A stretch of DNA of 18,176 nt from Candidatus Altimarinota bacterium (GTDB taxonomy: Bacteria; Patescibacteriota; Gracilibacteria; UBA4473): assembly GCA_020630245.1 (NCBI GenBank), contig JAHDBZ010000019.1:2923-21098 (forward strand). Direction: 5' to 3'. Each line of letters opens with the position of its first letter. Position 1 is the stretch's first letter. Under the pieces are notes generated by a model, which was not told where the DNA came from, searched no databases, and was given only the letters and a program-made list of their open reading frames with translations. Positions 7,198-14,605 of the stretch are shown one piece after another. Position numbers and translations under genes: made by a program.

Positions 7198-7632
7198 TTA
7201 AGTAAGAAGTGAGAAGCCAGAAGTCAAAAAGCAAATCAGACTTCCCGCCGCAATGGCTATGCCGTACGGTAGATCGTTAGATTTTTTGACGTATCGCCAA
7301 TACAATGCCTGAACCGCTCCACAAAGCGTCACACAAAGATAAAACCAGAGTAGGTTCGCCGGCAATACCAAAGCGCTAAGCGCCATCAAAAGCTTGGCAT
7401 CGCCACCGCCTATCGCCTTAATATAAAACAATCCACCCCAAATCAACGCCCCAATAAAAAAACTCAGCGCATATACAGACATCAGATCTCCCATCAAAAT
7501 CGCATGAGCAGCCGCGGCTAAAAATACAATTCCATTGAGCCAATTCGGGATCCGGCGCCAGCGCCAGTCCCAGTACACAACTGCACATAGAGCCACAAGA
7601 ACGACTGCATAGATTATCAACATATTTTTCAT
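7198..7632 (-). CDS. tadV: Prepilin peptidase of the Tad type (CpaA/TadV, A24 family)
   Basis: A 144-residue polytopic membrane aspartyl protease that cleaves the leader of the Flp prepilin at the inner face of the membrane. The two catalytic aspartates are in YWDWRWRRIPN (Asp22) and GGGDAKL (Asp78, the GxGD motif). The short form without an N-methylase domain is what Tad loci normally carry. It is divergent from the Flp pilin gene (157 bases apart), which fits joint regulation of pilin and peptidase. The last seven residues, SGFSLLT, and the TAA stop lie in a copy of the GAAGTAAGAAGT-type repeat (7200-7225), so the repeat has supplied the C-terminus. There is no Shine-Dalgarno sequence. Confidence 0.93.
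   Translation of the reverse strand: MKNMLIIYAVVLVALCAVVYWDWRWRRIPNWLNGIVFLAAAAHAILMGDLMSVYALSFFIGALIWGGLFYIKAIGGGDAKLLMALSALVLPANLLWFYLCVTLCGAVQALYWRYVKKSNDLPYGIAIAAGSLICFLTSGFSLLT
7200..7225. repeat. GAAGTAAGAAGTGAGAAG repeat forming the 3' end of the prepilin peptidase gene
   Basis: The same repeat family as 3467-3512. Here it is read on the minus strand as codons for SGFSLLT and abuts the stop codon. Confidence 0.55.
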
Positions 7633-7717
7633 TTTAGATTATCGGTAAAATCTTGGCCAGCAGTGAACAGAAATACGTAAAGATGAAGATTTGATGAAGG
7701 CGCAAGGAGTGATTATC

Positions 7718-7764
7718 TTGACTTTTAAGCACCAATTGACTAACAAGGTAGATGTTCATTATTT
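7718..7764 (+). promoter_or_regulatory. Candidate flp promoter region with two -35-like hexamers
   Basis: TTGACT occurs at 7718-7723 (17-base spacer to TAACAA, 7741-7746) and again at 7736-7741 (17-base spacer to TTATTT, 7759-7764). Neither -10 is strong. The region downstream to the ATG at 7790 is almost pure A/T and has no Shine-Dalgarno sequence. Confidence 0.35.
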
Positions 7765-7789
7765 ATTATTTTTTTAAAAAATCCCTCTC

Positions 7790-7972
7790 ATGAAAAACTT
7801 CTTTCGTGACCTACAAAAAAATGAGTCAGGACAAACTCTGACCGAATACGCGCTTATTCTAGCCGTAATTGCTATCGCCGCTGTAGCGGTAATGACACTC
7901 CTCGGTGATGAAATTGGAAACGTATTCCAAAGTGTTATCGACACACTAACTGGCGGTGGAGACAGCGCCTAA
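7790..7972 (+). CDS. flp: Flp-type major pilin (Flp/Fap family)
   Basis: A 60-residue prepilin. A short basic leader (MKNFFRDLQKNESG) is followed by QTLTEYALILAVIAIAAVAV, the Flp signature with cleavage expected after the Gly and the conserved Glu at mature position 5 (QTLTE) next to Tyr. The hydrophobic helix continues to about residue 40, and the tail ends LTGGGDSA. Cleaved by the divergent prepilin peptidase, it is assembled into the Tad pilus by TadA/TadB/TadC. It is the first gene of the rightward run, with a strong hairpin at 8009-8028 just after it. Confidence 0.95.
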   Translation: MKNFFRDLQKNESGQTLTEYALILAVIAIAAVAVMTLLGDEIGNVFQSVIDTLTGGGDSA

Positions 7973-8008
7973 CCCCCTTTTAAATAAATTTTAAAAACAC
8001 AAAGTTTC

Positions 8009-8028
8009 GGACCCAGACATCTGGGTCC
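8009..8028 (+). terminator. Strong hairpin between flp and the assembly genes (attenuator or processing stem)
   Basis: GGACCCAG pairs perfectly with CTGGGTCC around an ACAT loop (8 bp, mostly GC). Only CGCTTT follows, so the T-tract is weak. Partial termination or protection of an flp-only transcript would let pilin be made in excess over the assembly proteins; this is inference. Confidence 0.55.
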
Positions 8029-8049
8029 CGCTTTGATGAAAGCTCGCAA

Positions 8050-8754
8050 ATGTACCGTACTGCTAACACTTTTTGGTCTCGACTCAAGGGGCGACTGGGA
8101 GAAAAAATCCCCAGTCAACCGCTCCTGATACCTAATTGTAATGCCGTTCATACGTTTGGCATGGCTTTCCCGCTAGAATTAACCTGGTTCGATGCGCAGG
8201 GAAACGTTATTTGTGAAGAAACAGTCATGCCAAATCGTATCGCTATTTGCCGACACGCTAAATCTGTGCTCGAATACCATCTAGACGAACCAACTGTCGA
8301 GATCAAACCGCTCACTGCTCACCGCTCACTGCTCACCGATACTGCTGGTCAAGCCCTTGTCGAAGCTGCTTTTACGATTCCGGTACTGCTGGTGATCGTT
8401 TTTGGGTTTATCCAGATCGGACTGGCCGTGCACCAAGCGCAAAAGCTTACCTATATAACCCATTACGCAACCCAGGTTGGATCTCTTACTAATGACCCCA
8501 GCAAAATCAGCGGCGCCATTGAAGAATTTCTGCCTACTGATCAATTTACCTTAGCGCTCGAAAGTCGAGACAACGATGGTACAATTATCAATGACTCAGA
8601 CCGACAGCACAATGACATCCTGACCGTTCGCGTCTCTCATCCTTTTGCACTGCAAATCCCGCTGGTATCGGTCGCGGTGATGAATCTCGAATCGGAAGCC
8701 AGTGCTCGAATACTTTGTGCAAACACAATCCCGCCTTATTCGTGTAACTCATAA
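8050..8754 (+). CDS. DUF192-TadE fusion protein
   Basis: A 234-residue protein with two unrelated parts. Residues 1-78 match DUF192: RLKGRLG, LLIPNCNAVHTFGMAFPLEL, WFDAQGNVI and AKSVLEYHL. Residues 98-234 match TadE, the pseudopilin-like minor component of Tad systems: GQALVEAAFTIPVLLVIV begins with the TadE Glu-containing motif and a membrane helix (about 106-127). Between them, residues 86-96 (KPLTAHRSLLT) are encoded by a 14-base tandem repeat at 8307-8338. DUF192 genes are often found next to tad genes as separate proteins; here the two are one frame. No Met or other plausible start lies between the repeat and the TadE motif, so TadE depends on the fusion unless the sequence has an indel. 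The TadE motif would be a prepilin-peptidase target only if presented correctly. No Shine-Dalgarno sequence precedes ATG 8050. Confidence 0.85.
   Translation: MYRTANTFWSRLKGRLGEKIPSQPLLIPNCNAVHTFGMAFPLELTWFDAQGNVICEETVMPNRIAICRHAKSVLEYHLDEPTVEIKPLTAHRSLLTDTAGQALVEAAFTIPVLLVIVFGFIQIGLAVHQAQKLTYITHYATQVGSLTNDPSKISGAIEEFLPTDQFTLALESRDNDGTIINDSDRQHNDILTVRVSHPFALQIPLVSVAVMNLESEASARILCANTIPPYSCNS
8307..8338. repeat. 14-base tandem repeat CCGCTCACTGCTCA at a domain junction
   Basis: Two full copies plus a partial copy of CCGCTCACTGCTCA. They are read in frame at the joint of DUF192 and TadE. A related copy is in the start of murG (17258-17282). Confidence 0.8.
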
Positions 8755-8761
8755 CGCATTT

Positions 8762-9310
8762 ATGAATAATTTTTTTGATCAAGATGACGGAATGGTACTC
8801 GCCTTTGTGGCGATGGTATTACCCGTTGTGCTTTTGATCGGAGCGTTAATGATCGATGGAGGCCAGCTTTATATCCGCCATGGAGAGATCGAGCATCTCA
8901 GTCGACAAAGCGGCCAAAGTGGCTTGCTAGCACTCTCTCAAGCGTTAGAAACCGAAGCCAGTAATAATTATCAAGACCTCTGCGATGTCGAATTTCCACC
9001 ATCGCTGTGTGACTCAACCAATCTCTTTGATTTTTTAACCGAGACAGAGATTAACGACCTCGTCCTCAATGGCGTGTCACAAAGCACCGTAACGTCAAAC
9101 ACACTTAACTTTGGGACGACCTATGATCCTCGCACGACGCTCGCCGCAGACGACATGGCGGTCACTTTCCCATATCTTTTTACGCCTGGGGACAATCAAG
9201 CTCGCATCTTGGTCGAAATCAGCACCACCCCGGCTTTACTGCTGGGACAATTCTTTCCCACTGAAAAAAATATCTCCTACAGCGCTATTTCTTATCTCCC
9301 GCTGCAATGA
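8762..9310 (+). CDS. TadG/TadE-like pilus assembly protein
   Basis: A 182-residue protein with a single N-terminal membrane helix: DGMVLAFVAMVLPVVLLIGA then LMIDGGQLYIRHGEIEHLSR. This matches the N-terminal segment of TadG/TadF-type proteins, in which a helix is followed by (I/V)D-x-G-x-x-Y-x-x-R and a region usually rich in Ala (here SRQSGQSGLLALSQAL). The rest is extracytoplasmic, with a Cys pair (CDVEFPPSLC). It lacks the long von Willebrand domain of full TadG, so it is a short form. ATG 8762 is chosen, seven bases after the TadE stop; an upstream ATG at 8702 would overlap the preceding gene by 53 bases and spoil the N-terminus. The stop overlaps the next gene (ATGA). Confidence 0.8.
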   Translation: MNNFFDQDDGMVLAFVAMVLPVVLLIGALMIDGGQLYIRHGEIEHLSRQSGQSGLLALSQALETEASNNYQDLCDVEFPPSLCDSTNLFDFLTETEINDLVLNGVSQSTVTSNTLNFGTTYDPRTTLAADDMAVTFPYLFTPGDNQARILVEISTTPALLLGQFFPTEKNISYSAISYLPLQ

Positions 9311-10062
9311 AACGCATGAAAAACTGGCTTTCGAATCGACAAAAAGACCCGCTGCTGCAGGTCTCCACTCCCTATAACCAAATGCTCAAGCGGCAGCACG
9401 AAGCACTGCTTATCAGCCTGATCATTGCCCTAGCTGTGGCTGGATTTTACACATATTTTTATACCAAGGATCAAATTGCCGCTCAACAACAAGTGTCTGT
9501 CGTCGTCGCCAAACAAGACCTCTCCGCGCCGCATCAATTAACTGCCGACAATCTACAAACGGTTATGATCGCGCAAAAATTACTGCCGGATGGCACGTTC
9601 TTAGAAAAGGACAAAGATCAATTAATCGGCAAAAGCCTCACTCAGCCACTGAAGGCCAAACAGATAATCCTAGCACACCAAATTCAATCTGATCTCGATC
9701 CAGATTCGATCAGCGCCCAATTTGACGAGTGGTTTGCACTTTCTATGGACGAAGATTGGTTTGTAGCCAAATTCCCAGATTTTAAGGCTAATGACCGTGT
9801 GGATCTACTTGTCACCAATCCGCGGAATGGCTTGGACGCCACTACCGTGTTGGCTCGTGATCTCAAAGTCATCTCAATCGGTCAGGCCAAAAATAAACGA
9901 CAGATCGTGGTCAACAGCACCGAAGAAGAGGCCAAAGCGATCCTCTTTGCAAGAGGTCTCAAACTACCAATGCAGATCCTGGTTCACTCGGCTATTACTC
10001 CAGAACCTACACCCGAAGAAATTATACCCTCTACTGAAGAGGCACCTACGCTCGAATTCTAG
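9307..10062 (+). CDS. cpaB: CpaB/RcpC-like pilus assembly protein (SAF domain)
   Basis: A 251-residue protein: a basic N-terminus, one membrane helix (about 32-51), a coiled start, then a SAF-type domain (about 63-124: VSVVVAKQDLSAPHQLTADN and IGKSLTQPLKAKQIILAHQI) and a second beta-rich domain (about 140-230: VAKFPDFKANDRVDLLVT). It ends in a Pro/Glu-rich tail. In outer-membrane bacteria CpaB/RcpC works with the secretin; homologues also occur in single-membrane bacteria, probably as an extracytoplasmic part of the pilus base. The gene overlaps its upstream neighbour by four bases, showing translational coupling. Confidence 0.88.
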   Translation: MKRMKNWLSNRQKDPLLQVSTPYNQMLKRQHEALLISLIIALAVAGFYTYFYTKDQIAAQQQVSVVVAKQDLSAPHQLTADNLQTVMIAQKLLPDGTFLEKDKDQLIGKSLTQPLKAKQIILAHQIQSDLDPDSISAQFDEWFALSMDEDWFVAKFPDFKANDRVDLLVTNPRNGLDATTVLARDLKVISIGQAKNKRQIVVNSTEEEAKAILFARGLKLPMQILVHSAITPEPTPEEIIPSTEEAPTLEF

Positions 10063-10074
10063 CCCTTTATAACC

Positions 10075-10788
10075 ATGAAATCATACGTCTTCCACAGTCC
10101 GAAAACCGCTGGTAATACCATCGCCTGTCTCAATCTAGCGCTCGCCTATCAGCTAGCCCACCCGACAGTACGGGTTGCCTTTGTTCCTCTAACGCGCTAT
10201 CCAGACGCCGCCCAATATTTAGGCTTAAAAACTCCAAAGCAAACCCTCTCTCAACTCATTGAATTTATCGATTCACCAGAATGGAGCCCTGAATTATTAA
10301 ACGCGCTCAAAGACAATCAGATCGTAGACGTACTCCCCTCTCCCACTGGTAACCAGTGGCAGGACATCACCACCAAAGATTGGGCGACTATTATGGACCT
10401 AGTCAATCAGACCTACGACGTAGTATTCGTAGATCTGGGCCGTGACATCCCTGAAACGATCCAAAATATCTGTCTCAAACGCGCCCACCAGATCATTACG
10501 ACTACCTGTCTCGATCCAGTCAGTCTGAGTGCGTTGGAAACTTTTTTAAACGACAATAAAGATTTCAAAGCCAAACAGTTACTCCTTATCAATCAAGCAC
10601 CGCGCGAAGCGACACCGCTGATCAAAAAGCATCTCAAGGCCCACGAATCACAAATCCTCGGCATCCTACCATTCGAACAAAAACACATGTGGGATCAGGT
10701 CTACAAAGGGTTCCCATTGGTATTGCATAAGAAATCCAAATGGAAGACTGCCCTCACTCAGGTCCTTAATCAACTCGAAAAACGATGA
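10075..10788 (+). CDS. tadZ: TadZ/CpaE-like protein of the MinD/ParA superfamily with a degenerate P-loop
   Basis: A 237-residue cytoplasmic protein thought to place the Tad machine in the cell. The frame is that of a MinD/ParA ATPase: an N-terminal strand, a loop, then NLALAYQLA; YDVVFVDLG (Asp120, Walker A' position) followed by DIPETIQN; and LLLINQAP as the late strand. The P-loop itself reads SPKTAGNTIA where KGGxGKT is expected: the Lys of GK is Asn14, and the signature Lys is displaced by one residue or is Pro. ATP hydrolysis is therefore doubtful; atypical P-loops are known in TadZ proteins. There is no receiver domain at the N-terminus, unlike full-length CpaE. The stop overlaps the tadA start. 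Confidence 0.82.
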   Translation: MKSYVFHSPKTAGNTIACLNLALAYQLAHPTVRVAFVPLTRYPDAAQYLGLKTPKQTLSQLIEFIDSPEWSPELLNALKDNQIVDVLPSPTGNQWQDITTKDWATIMDLVNQTYDVVFVDLGRDIPETIQNICLKRAHQIITTTCLDPVSLSALETFLNDNKDFKAKQLLLINQAPREATPLIKKHLKAHESQILGILPFEQKHMWDQVYKGFPLVLHKKSKWKTALTQVLNQLEKR

Positions 10789-11972
10789 ATCCGCGTCTAA
10801 AAACCTACTTTGACGATGGCTACCAAGCCGTGATCGCCCAACTCCAAGGCGATCAAACCGACACTCCCAGTGAAGCCTGGGTGCGTCAACTAGCCCAGGC
10901 GTGGCTGAACCAAGAAAAATTACTCCTACCGGCCGCACAAGTGCAAACCCTGTTGGACTCGATTACCTACGCGATCGTAGGTCTGGGTCCCTTAGAATTT
11001 TTACTACGAGACGATGAAGTCTCTGAAATCATGGTCAACGGTCCCAAGACCATTTTTGTCGAACGAGCCGGTAAATTAACCCAAACCGATTTAGAATTTG
11101 TGGACGAAGCGCAGCTCTTGCAAGTTATCAACCGAATTGTGGGAAAAATTGGACGACGAATTGACGAAAGCACACCGCTGGTAGACGCCCGACTACTTGA
11201 TGGTTCACGGGTCAATGCGATCATTCCGCCACTGAGTCTGACCGGACCGACACTCACAATCCGTAAGTTTAGCAAAACCGTCTTTGATATCGCTAAAATG
11301 GTCGAATACGGTTCGATTAACCAGGAAATCGCCGATTTTCTATTAGAAGCCGTCACGGCCAAGAAAAATATTTTGATCTCTGGTGGAACGGGCGCCGGAA
11401 AGACCTCGACGCTCAACGCCTGCGCCAGTCTAATTCCTCATTCGGAACGAATCGTAACTATCGAAGATGCCGCCGAAATTCGCATCGATCACCCGCACTG
11501 TATTTCACTTGAGTCCCGTAGTGCCAACATCGAAGGCGAAGGCGCTATCACCATTCGCACACTCCTCAAGAATGCTCTCCGGATGCGTCCGGACCGGATC
11601 GTGGTCGGAGAGATACGAAGTGGTGAAGCTATCGACATGCTGCAAGCCATGAATACTGGGCATCAGGGATCTCTGACGACCGTCCATGCTAATTCACCAC
11701 TCGAGTCCCTCTTCCGAGTTGAAACCATGGTTCTGATGGGCAGTGTTGATCTCCCCCTCAGTGCGATTCGTCCGCAGATCATCCAGGGAATCGATCTCGT
11801 CTGCCAACAAAAACGCCTGGCCACTGGAAAGCGCAAGATCGTTAGTATCTGTGCCCTCAAAAAAGACTATCACGCCAGCGAATACCAGGTCGAAGAACTC
11901 TTTGTGTATGACGCCAAAACTCAAACATTCAAAACAACTGGTGATCTAAAAAAATTCTTAAGTCATGATTGA
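10785..11972 (+). CDS. tadA: Tad pilus assembly ATPase TadA/CpaF
   Basis: A 395-residue hexameric secretion ATPase that powers pilin insertion. The N-terminal domain (about 50-150) carries VGLGPLEFLLRDDEVSEIMV, typical of CpaF. The ATPase core has Walker A GGTGAGKTS (200-208), the Asp box RIVTIEDAAEI (222-232), Walker B RPDRIVVGEIR (268-278) and the His box GHQGSLTTVHANS (292-304). All catalytic residues are present. It is translationally coupled on both sides: it starts in the tadZ stop (ATGA) and its end overlaps the tadB start by eight bases. Confidence 0.97.
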   Translation: MNPRLKTYFDDGYQAVIAQLQGDQTDTPSEAWVRQLAQAWLNQEKLLLPAAQVQTLLDSITYAIVGLGPLEFLLRDDEVSEIMVNGPKTIFVERAGKLTQTDLEFVDEAQLLQVINRIVGKIGRRIDESTPLVDARLLDGSRVNAIIPPLSLTGPTLTIRKFSKTVFDIAKMVEYGSINQEIADFLLEAVTAKKNILISGGTGAGKTSTLNACASLIPHSERIVTIEDAAEIRIDHPHCISLESRSANIEGEGAITIRTLLKNALRMRPDRIVVGEIRSGEAIDMLQAMNTGHQGSLTTVHANSPLESLFRVETMVLMGSVDLPLSAIRPQIIQGIDLVCQQKRLATGKRKIVSICALKKDYHASEYQVEELFVYDAKTQTFKTTGDLKKFLSHD

Positions 11973-12939
11973 TCTTCTGTGGCTGGCCGGCGATATCTGG
12001 CAACAGCACCTGTGGCTTCGGTGGATAACGTATCTCGCATTGTTGCTGATGCTATTTGCTTGGGTACTGCGATGGTGGACTTCTCGACAATATTTTCTCG
12101 CAGAGAGTCAGAAAATTACGAAGCAGTTTGAAAACATTAACGCTCATCAAAAAACAACGACAACTTTTCTCACAGCACCGAACTATCACTGGGGACCACT
12201 AAATCGTCTCTATGACGCCTATCGACTCAGTCAATTAAAAATCGGCTGGGATCAAATCTGGAAGCTTTCTGGACTGGCCAGCCTCATCGTCGTTGGACTC
12301 GTCTGGTGGCAAACCCGATCGGTGCCTTTCACGATCAGTGTTCCGGTGTTTGTGTTTGGTATGAGTAGTTTGCTGATCTATCTCAAGAGTCTCGATCAAC
12401 GCCAACGACTCGTCGAACAAATCCCTCTCTTTCTCCAGGCTCTCAGTAATTCCCTGCAAGCCGGTTACACGCTGCCGATGGCACTTGATTTCATCGCCGA
12501 TGAGATAGAAGCCCCATTGCAACACGAAGTAAAAACCATCAACCATCAGCTCAACCTCCAGGTTCCCCTAGCAACGGCGCTGACAGATTTTGCCCACAAG
12601 ATTAAAAATCCAGAAGTCGATTTCTTTGTCGAAAGTACCCTTATTCAGCTCAAGACCGGAGGAAATTTGGTAAAACTCTTTAACAAGATCGCCTATCTGA
12701 TCGAAGAAAAACTCAAACTCAAACGCGACGTAAAGTCTTTCACCTCACAAGGAAAACTCTCTGGGATATTGATCGCCGCCCTCTGGCCGCTATCCGTACT
12801 CGCCTTTTCTTGGCTTTCACCCACGCACACTGAGGTTCTTTTTAATACTCCAAGCGGACAGTTCATGCTCACGCTCTCTCTGTTACTTGAGCTCCTCGGG
12901 TTCTTCTTCATCTGGAAAATAATCAGCGTCAAACTATGA
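11965..12939 (+). CDS. tadB: Tad membrane platform protein TadB
   Basis: A 324-residue inner-membrane platform protein of the GspF (T2SSF) family. Membrane segments lie at about 16-37, 101-141 (two helices), 265-283 and 301-320. The T2SSF domain (about 150-280) starts LVEQIPLFLQALSNSLQAGY and continues with LPMALDFIADEIEAPLQHEV and LIQLKTGGNLVKLFNKIAYL. It works with TadC and TadA to assemble Flp. The start ATG 11965 lies inside the end of tadA, and the stop overlaps tadC by four bases, so the three are co-translated. Confidence 0.94.
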   Translation: MIDLLWLAGDIWQQHLWLRWITYLALLLMLFAWVLRWWTSRQYFLAESQKITKQFENINAHQKTTTTFLTAPNYHWGPLNRLYDAYRLSQLKIGWDQIWKLSGLASLIVVGLVWWQTRSVPFTISVPVFVFGMSSLLIYLKSLDQRQRLVEQIPLFLQALSNSLQAGYTLPMALDFIADEIEAPLQHEVKTINHQLNLQVPLATALTDFAHKIKNPEVDFFVESTLIQLKTGGNLVKLFNKIAYLIEEKLKLKRDVKSFTSQGKLSGILIAALWPLSVLAFSWLSPTHTEVLFNTPSGQFMLTLSLLLELLGFFFIWKIISVKL

Positions 12940-13808
12940 GTCTATTAATTATTTTGTGGCTCGCAGTGCTAATACTCGGACTACTAGTCTGGGGAACATC
13001 CGCTACCCACCCACACCAGATCATACAGCAGGGCCTCAAGTCTTTGCCACTCAATACTTCGCCTGTTACCTCTCTACTCCAAAAAATCACCCGTTCCAAG
13101 TGGCTCCGCCCCGGCTGGACCGTCAAGCGCACTACCAACCTTGATAAAGCAAAAGAAACCATTGATCTGGTCCAAAGCCCGCTTTCGCTGCCACAATTTC
13201 TATCACTCAAACAACTCATCTGGCTGAGTTTTGTCGTCCTATTCTGGCTCTACATCTGGTTTGGGGATGTGAGTTGGGCCCGCAGCGGACGTTTATTGCT
13301 ACTGGTTGCGCTTTCAATGGCTTTGCCACACCTCTGGCTCCAAGTGCAAAAAGAACGCCACCTCCGGGCCCTTAACGAAGAAGTCCCCTACTTTATCGAC
13401 CTTCTATCGCTCACGCTGCAGACCGGGCTTAATATCGAACAGGCACTGCAACACGTGGTTGGAAATAAAACCGGTGTTATGGCCCAAACCATTAAAGTAG
13501 AACTCAAAAAGCTTCAACTGGGTCACAGTCTCGAACAAATCTTACAAAACCTCCGCCAGCAGATCCCCAACGCTGAATTCCAGCATTTCATCACCAGTCT
13601 TCTCCGGGCTAAAAAACTCGGAGTCTCTCTCAGCAACACTCTCCAGATCCAGTCCGAACTGATTCGCACTAAACGCCGGCAAAAGGCGGAAGAACTGAGT
13701 CGCACCGCAGCTGTCAAGATTAGTCTGCCACTGGTACTCTTTATCTTTCCGGCGCTGCTACTGATCTATATCGGACCAGGACTGCTTAACTTGATGAGTC
13801 AGACTTAA
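12936..13808 (+). CDS. tadC: Tad membrane platform protein TadC
   Basis: A 290-residue GspF-family partner of TadB. Membrane helices lie at about 3-20, 93-110, 116-134 and 261-282. The T2SSF domain (about 148-275) begins EEVPYFIDLLSLTLQTGLNI and has ELKKLQLGHSLEQILQNL and FITSLLRAKKLGVSLSNTLQ. The KRRQKAEELSRTAAVKI stretch before the last helix is characteristic of TadC. It closes the pilus gene run. Its last 23 bases overlap the 3' end of the unknown leftward gene at 13786-14463, with no terminator between the converging genes. Confidence 0.94.
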   Translation: MSLLIILWLAVLILGLLVWGTSATHPHQIIQQGLKSLPLNTSPVTSLLQKITRSKWLRPGWTVKRTTNLDKAKETIDLVQSPLSLPQFLSLKQLIWLSFVVLFWLYIWFGDVSWARSGRLLLLVALSMALPHLWLQVQKERHLRALNEEVPYFIDLLSLTLQTGLNIEQALQHVVGNKTGVMAQTIKVELKKLQLGHSLEQILQNLRQQIPNAEFQHFITSLLRAKKLGVSLSNTLQIQSELIRTKRRQKAEELSRTAAVKISLPLVLFIFPALLLIYIGPGLLNLMSQT

Positions 13809-14463
13809 TTATCTCCATCATTTGATTGTATCGATAACCAAAAAACTCACCTACTTGATCGGAGTTTCCAAGTGCTTCTAGACAAACCTGATAGAGTTTA
13901 GATTGTGGATCCGTAAGTTTTTCTATGACCGACTGAGGGTCTAAAGATTCTAAATTGCTTAACTCGTCTAAAACTGTTTTCAACTGATTCTTAAGATTTG
14001 TAAGTTTTTCAACATTCATAACCTCGATCCACGTGTAAGCACGCTCAAAAGTTTTATCCCCTGGATTAAACTCTGACGCGAGCTCTAAAATCTCAGACGG
14101 CAACAACATGGATTCTAATTTACTAAATGTGTTACCAAGAAATTGATCAAATTGATCCTCTGGGAAAATTTGAGCTATATAGGGTAAATTTTGTGTAGAG
14201 AGAAAAGCTTTCAATCCCAATGATTTCTGCCGACGATCTGCTGCGCCAACACCTTCGAGTGCTGCTAAAGAGTCTTTGAGAAAAATCATTTCAGCGGTAG
14301 CAGCGATAAGATCAACTGTATTGCCATCTTTAATATAATCAAGCACATCCATGCTTGGGTGAACTCCTTGCGCCGCCTCAAAAGCTCTGATCTGCAAATC
14401 GTTATTTACCTGTGCTAGTGAATTTCCTTCTACGCGCTTCATGAAATCATCAATTCTTCTCAT
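13786..14463 (-). CDS. Unrecognised helical cytoplasmic protein
   Basis: I do not recognise this 225-residue protein. It is acidic, apparently all-helical, with no membrane helix or signal peptide. Notable segments are DYIKDGNTVDLIAATAEMIF, EVMNVEKLTNLKNQLKTVLD and the C-terminal FFGYRYNQMMEI. It has its own promoter candidate (14492-14521), lies between the pilus genes and purD on the opposite strand, and is more AT-rich than either. ATG 14463 is chosen; ATG 14442 (MKRVEG) is an alternative. Codon composition and position suggest an accessory gene, but nothing shows a role in pili. Confidence 0.72.
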   Translation of the reverse strand: MRRIDDFMKRVEGNSLAQVNNDLQIRAFEAAQGVHPSMDVLDYIKDGNTVDLIAATAEMIFLKDSLAALEGVGAADRRQKSLGLKAFLSTQNLPYIAQIFPEDQFDQFLGNTFSKLESMLLPSEILELASEFNPGDKTFERAYTWIEVMNVEKLTNLKNQLKTVLDELSNLESLDPQSVIEKLTDPQSKLYQVCLEALGNSDQVGEFFGYRYNQMMEIIKSDSSS

Positions 14464-14491
14464 TACAAAAATTTATTAAAAATTTGTGTTT

Positions 14492-14521
14492 TTTATATAT
14501 TTACAGATTCAAAAAAATCAA
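14492..14521 (-). promoter_or_regulatory. Candidate promoter for the 13786-14463 gene
   Basis: Reading leftward, TTGATT (14516-14521) is followed after 16 bases by TATATA (14494-14499), or after 18 by TATAAA (14492-14497). The start would be near 14486, giving a 5' leader of about 20 bases. Confidence 0.5.
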
Positions 14522-14591
14522 TCTAAATCTAAAGATATAACAAAAAAACTGATCCGTTGTGACACCTTCTAGACTTAGGGGCAAAAAAATT

Positions 14592-14597
14592 TAAAAT
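14592..14597 (+). promoter_or_regulatory. -10 box implying a leaderless purD transcript
   Basis: TAAAAT (five of six matches to TATAAT) ends eight bases before ATG 14606. No good -35 and no Shine-Dalgarno sequence are seen. The spacing suggests transcription starts at or within a base or two of the ATG. Confidence 0.4.
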
Positions 14598-14605
14598 CTC
14601 ACTCG

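Noticed and set aside
8702..8761. Upstream ATG for the TadG-like gene
   Set aside because: It would overlap the end of the TadE gene by 53 bases and place polar residues before the membrane helix; ATG 8762 is better.
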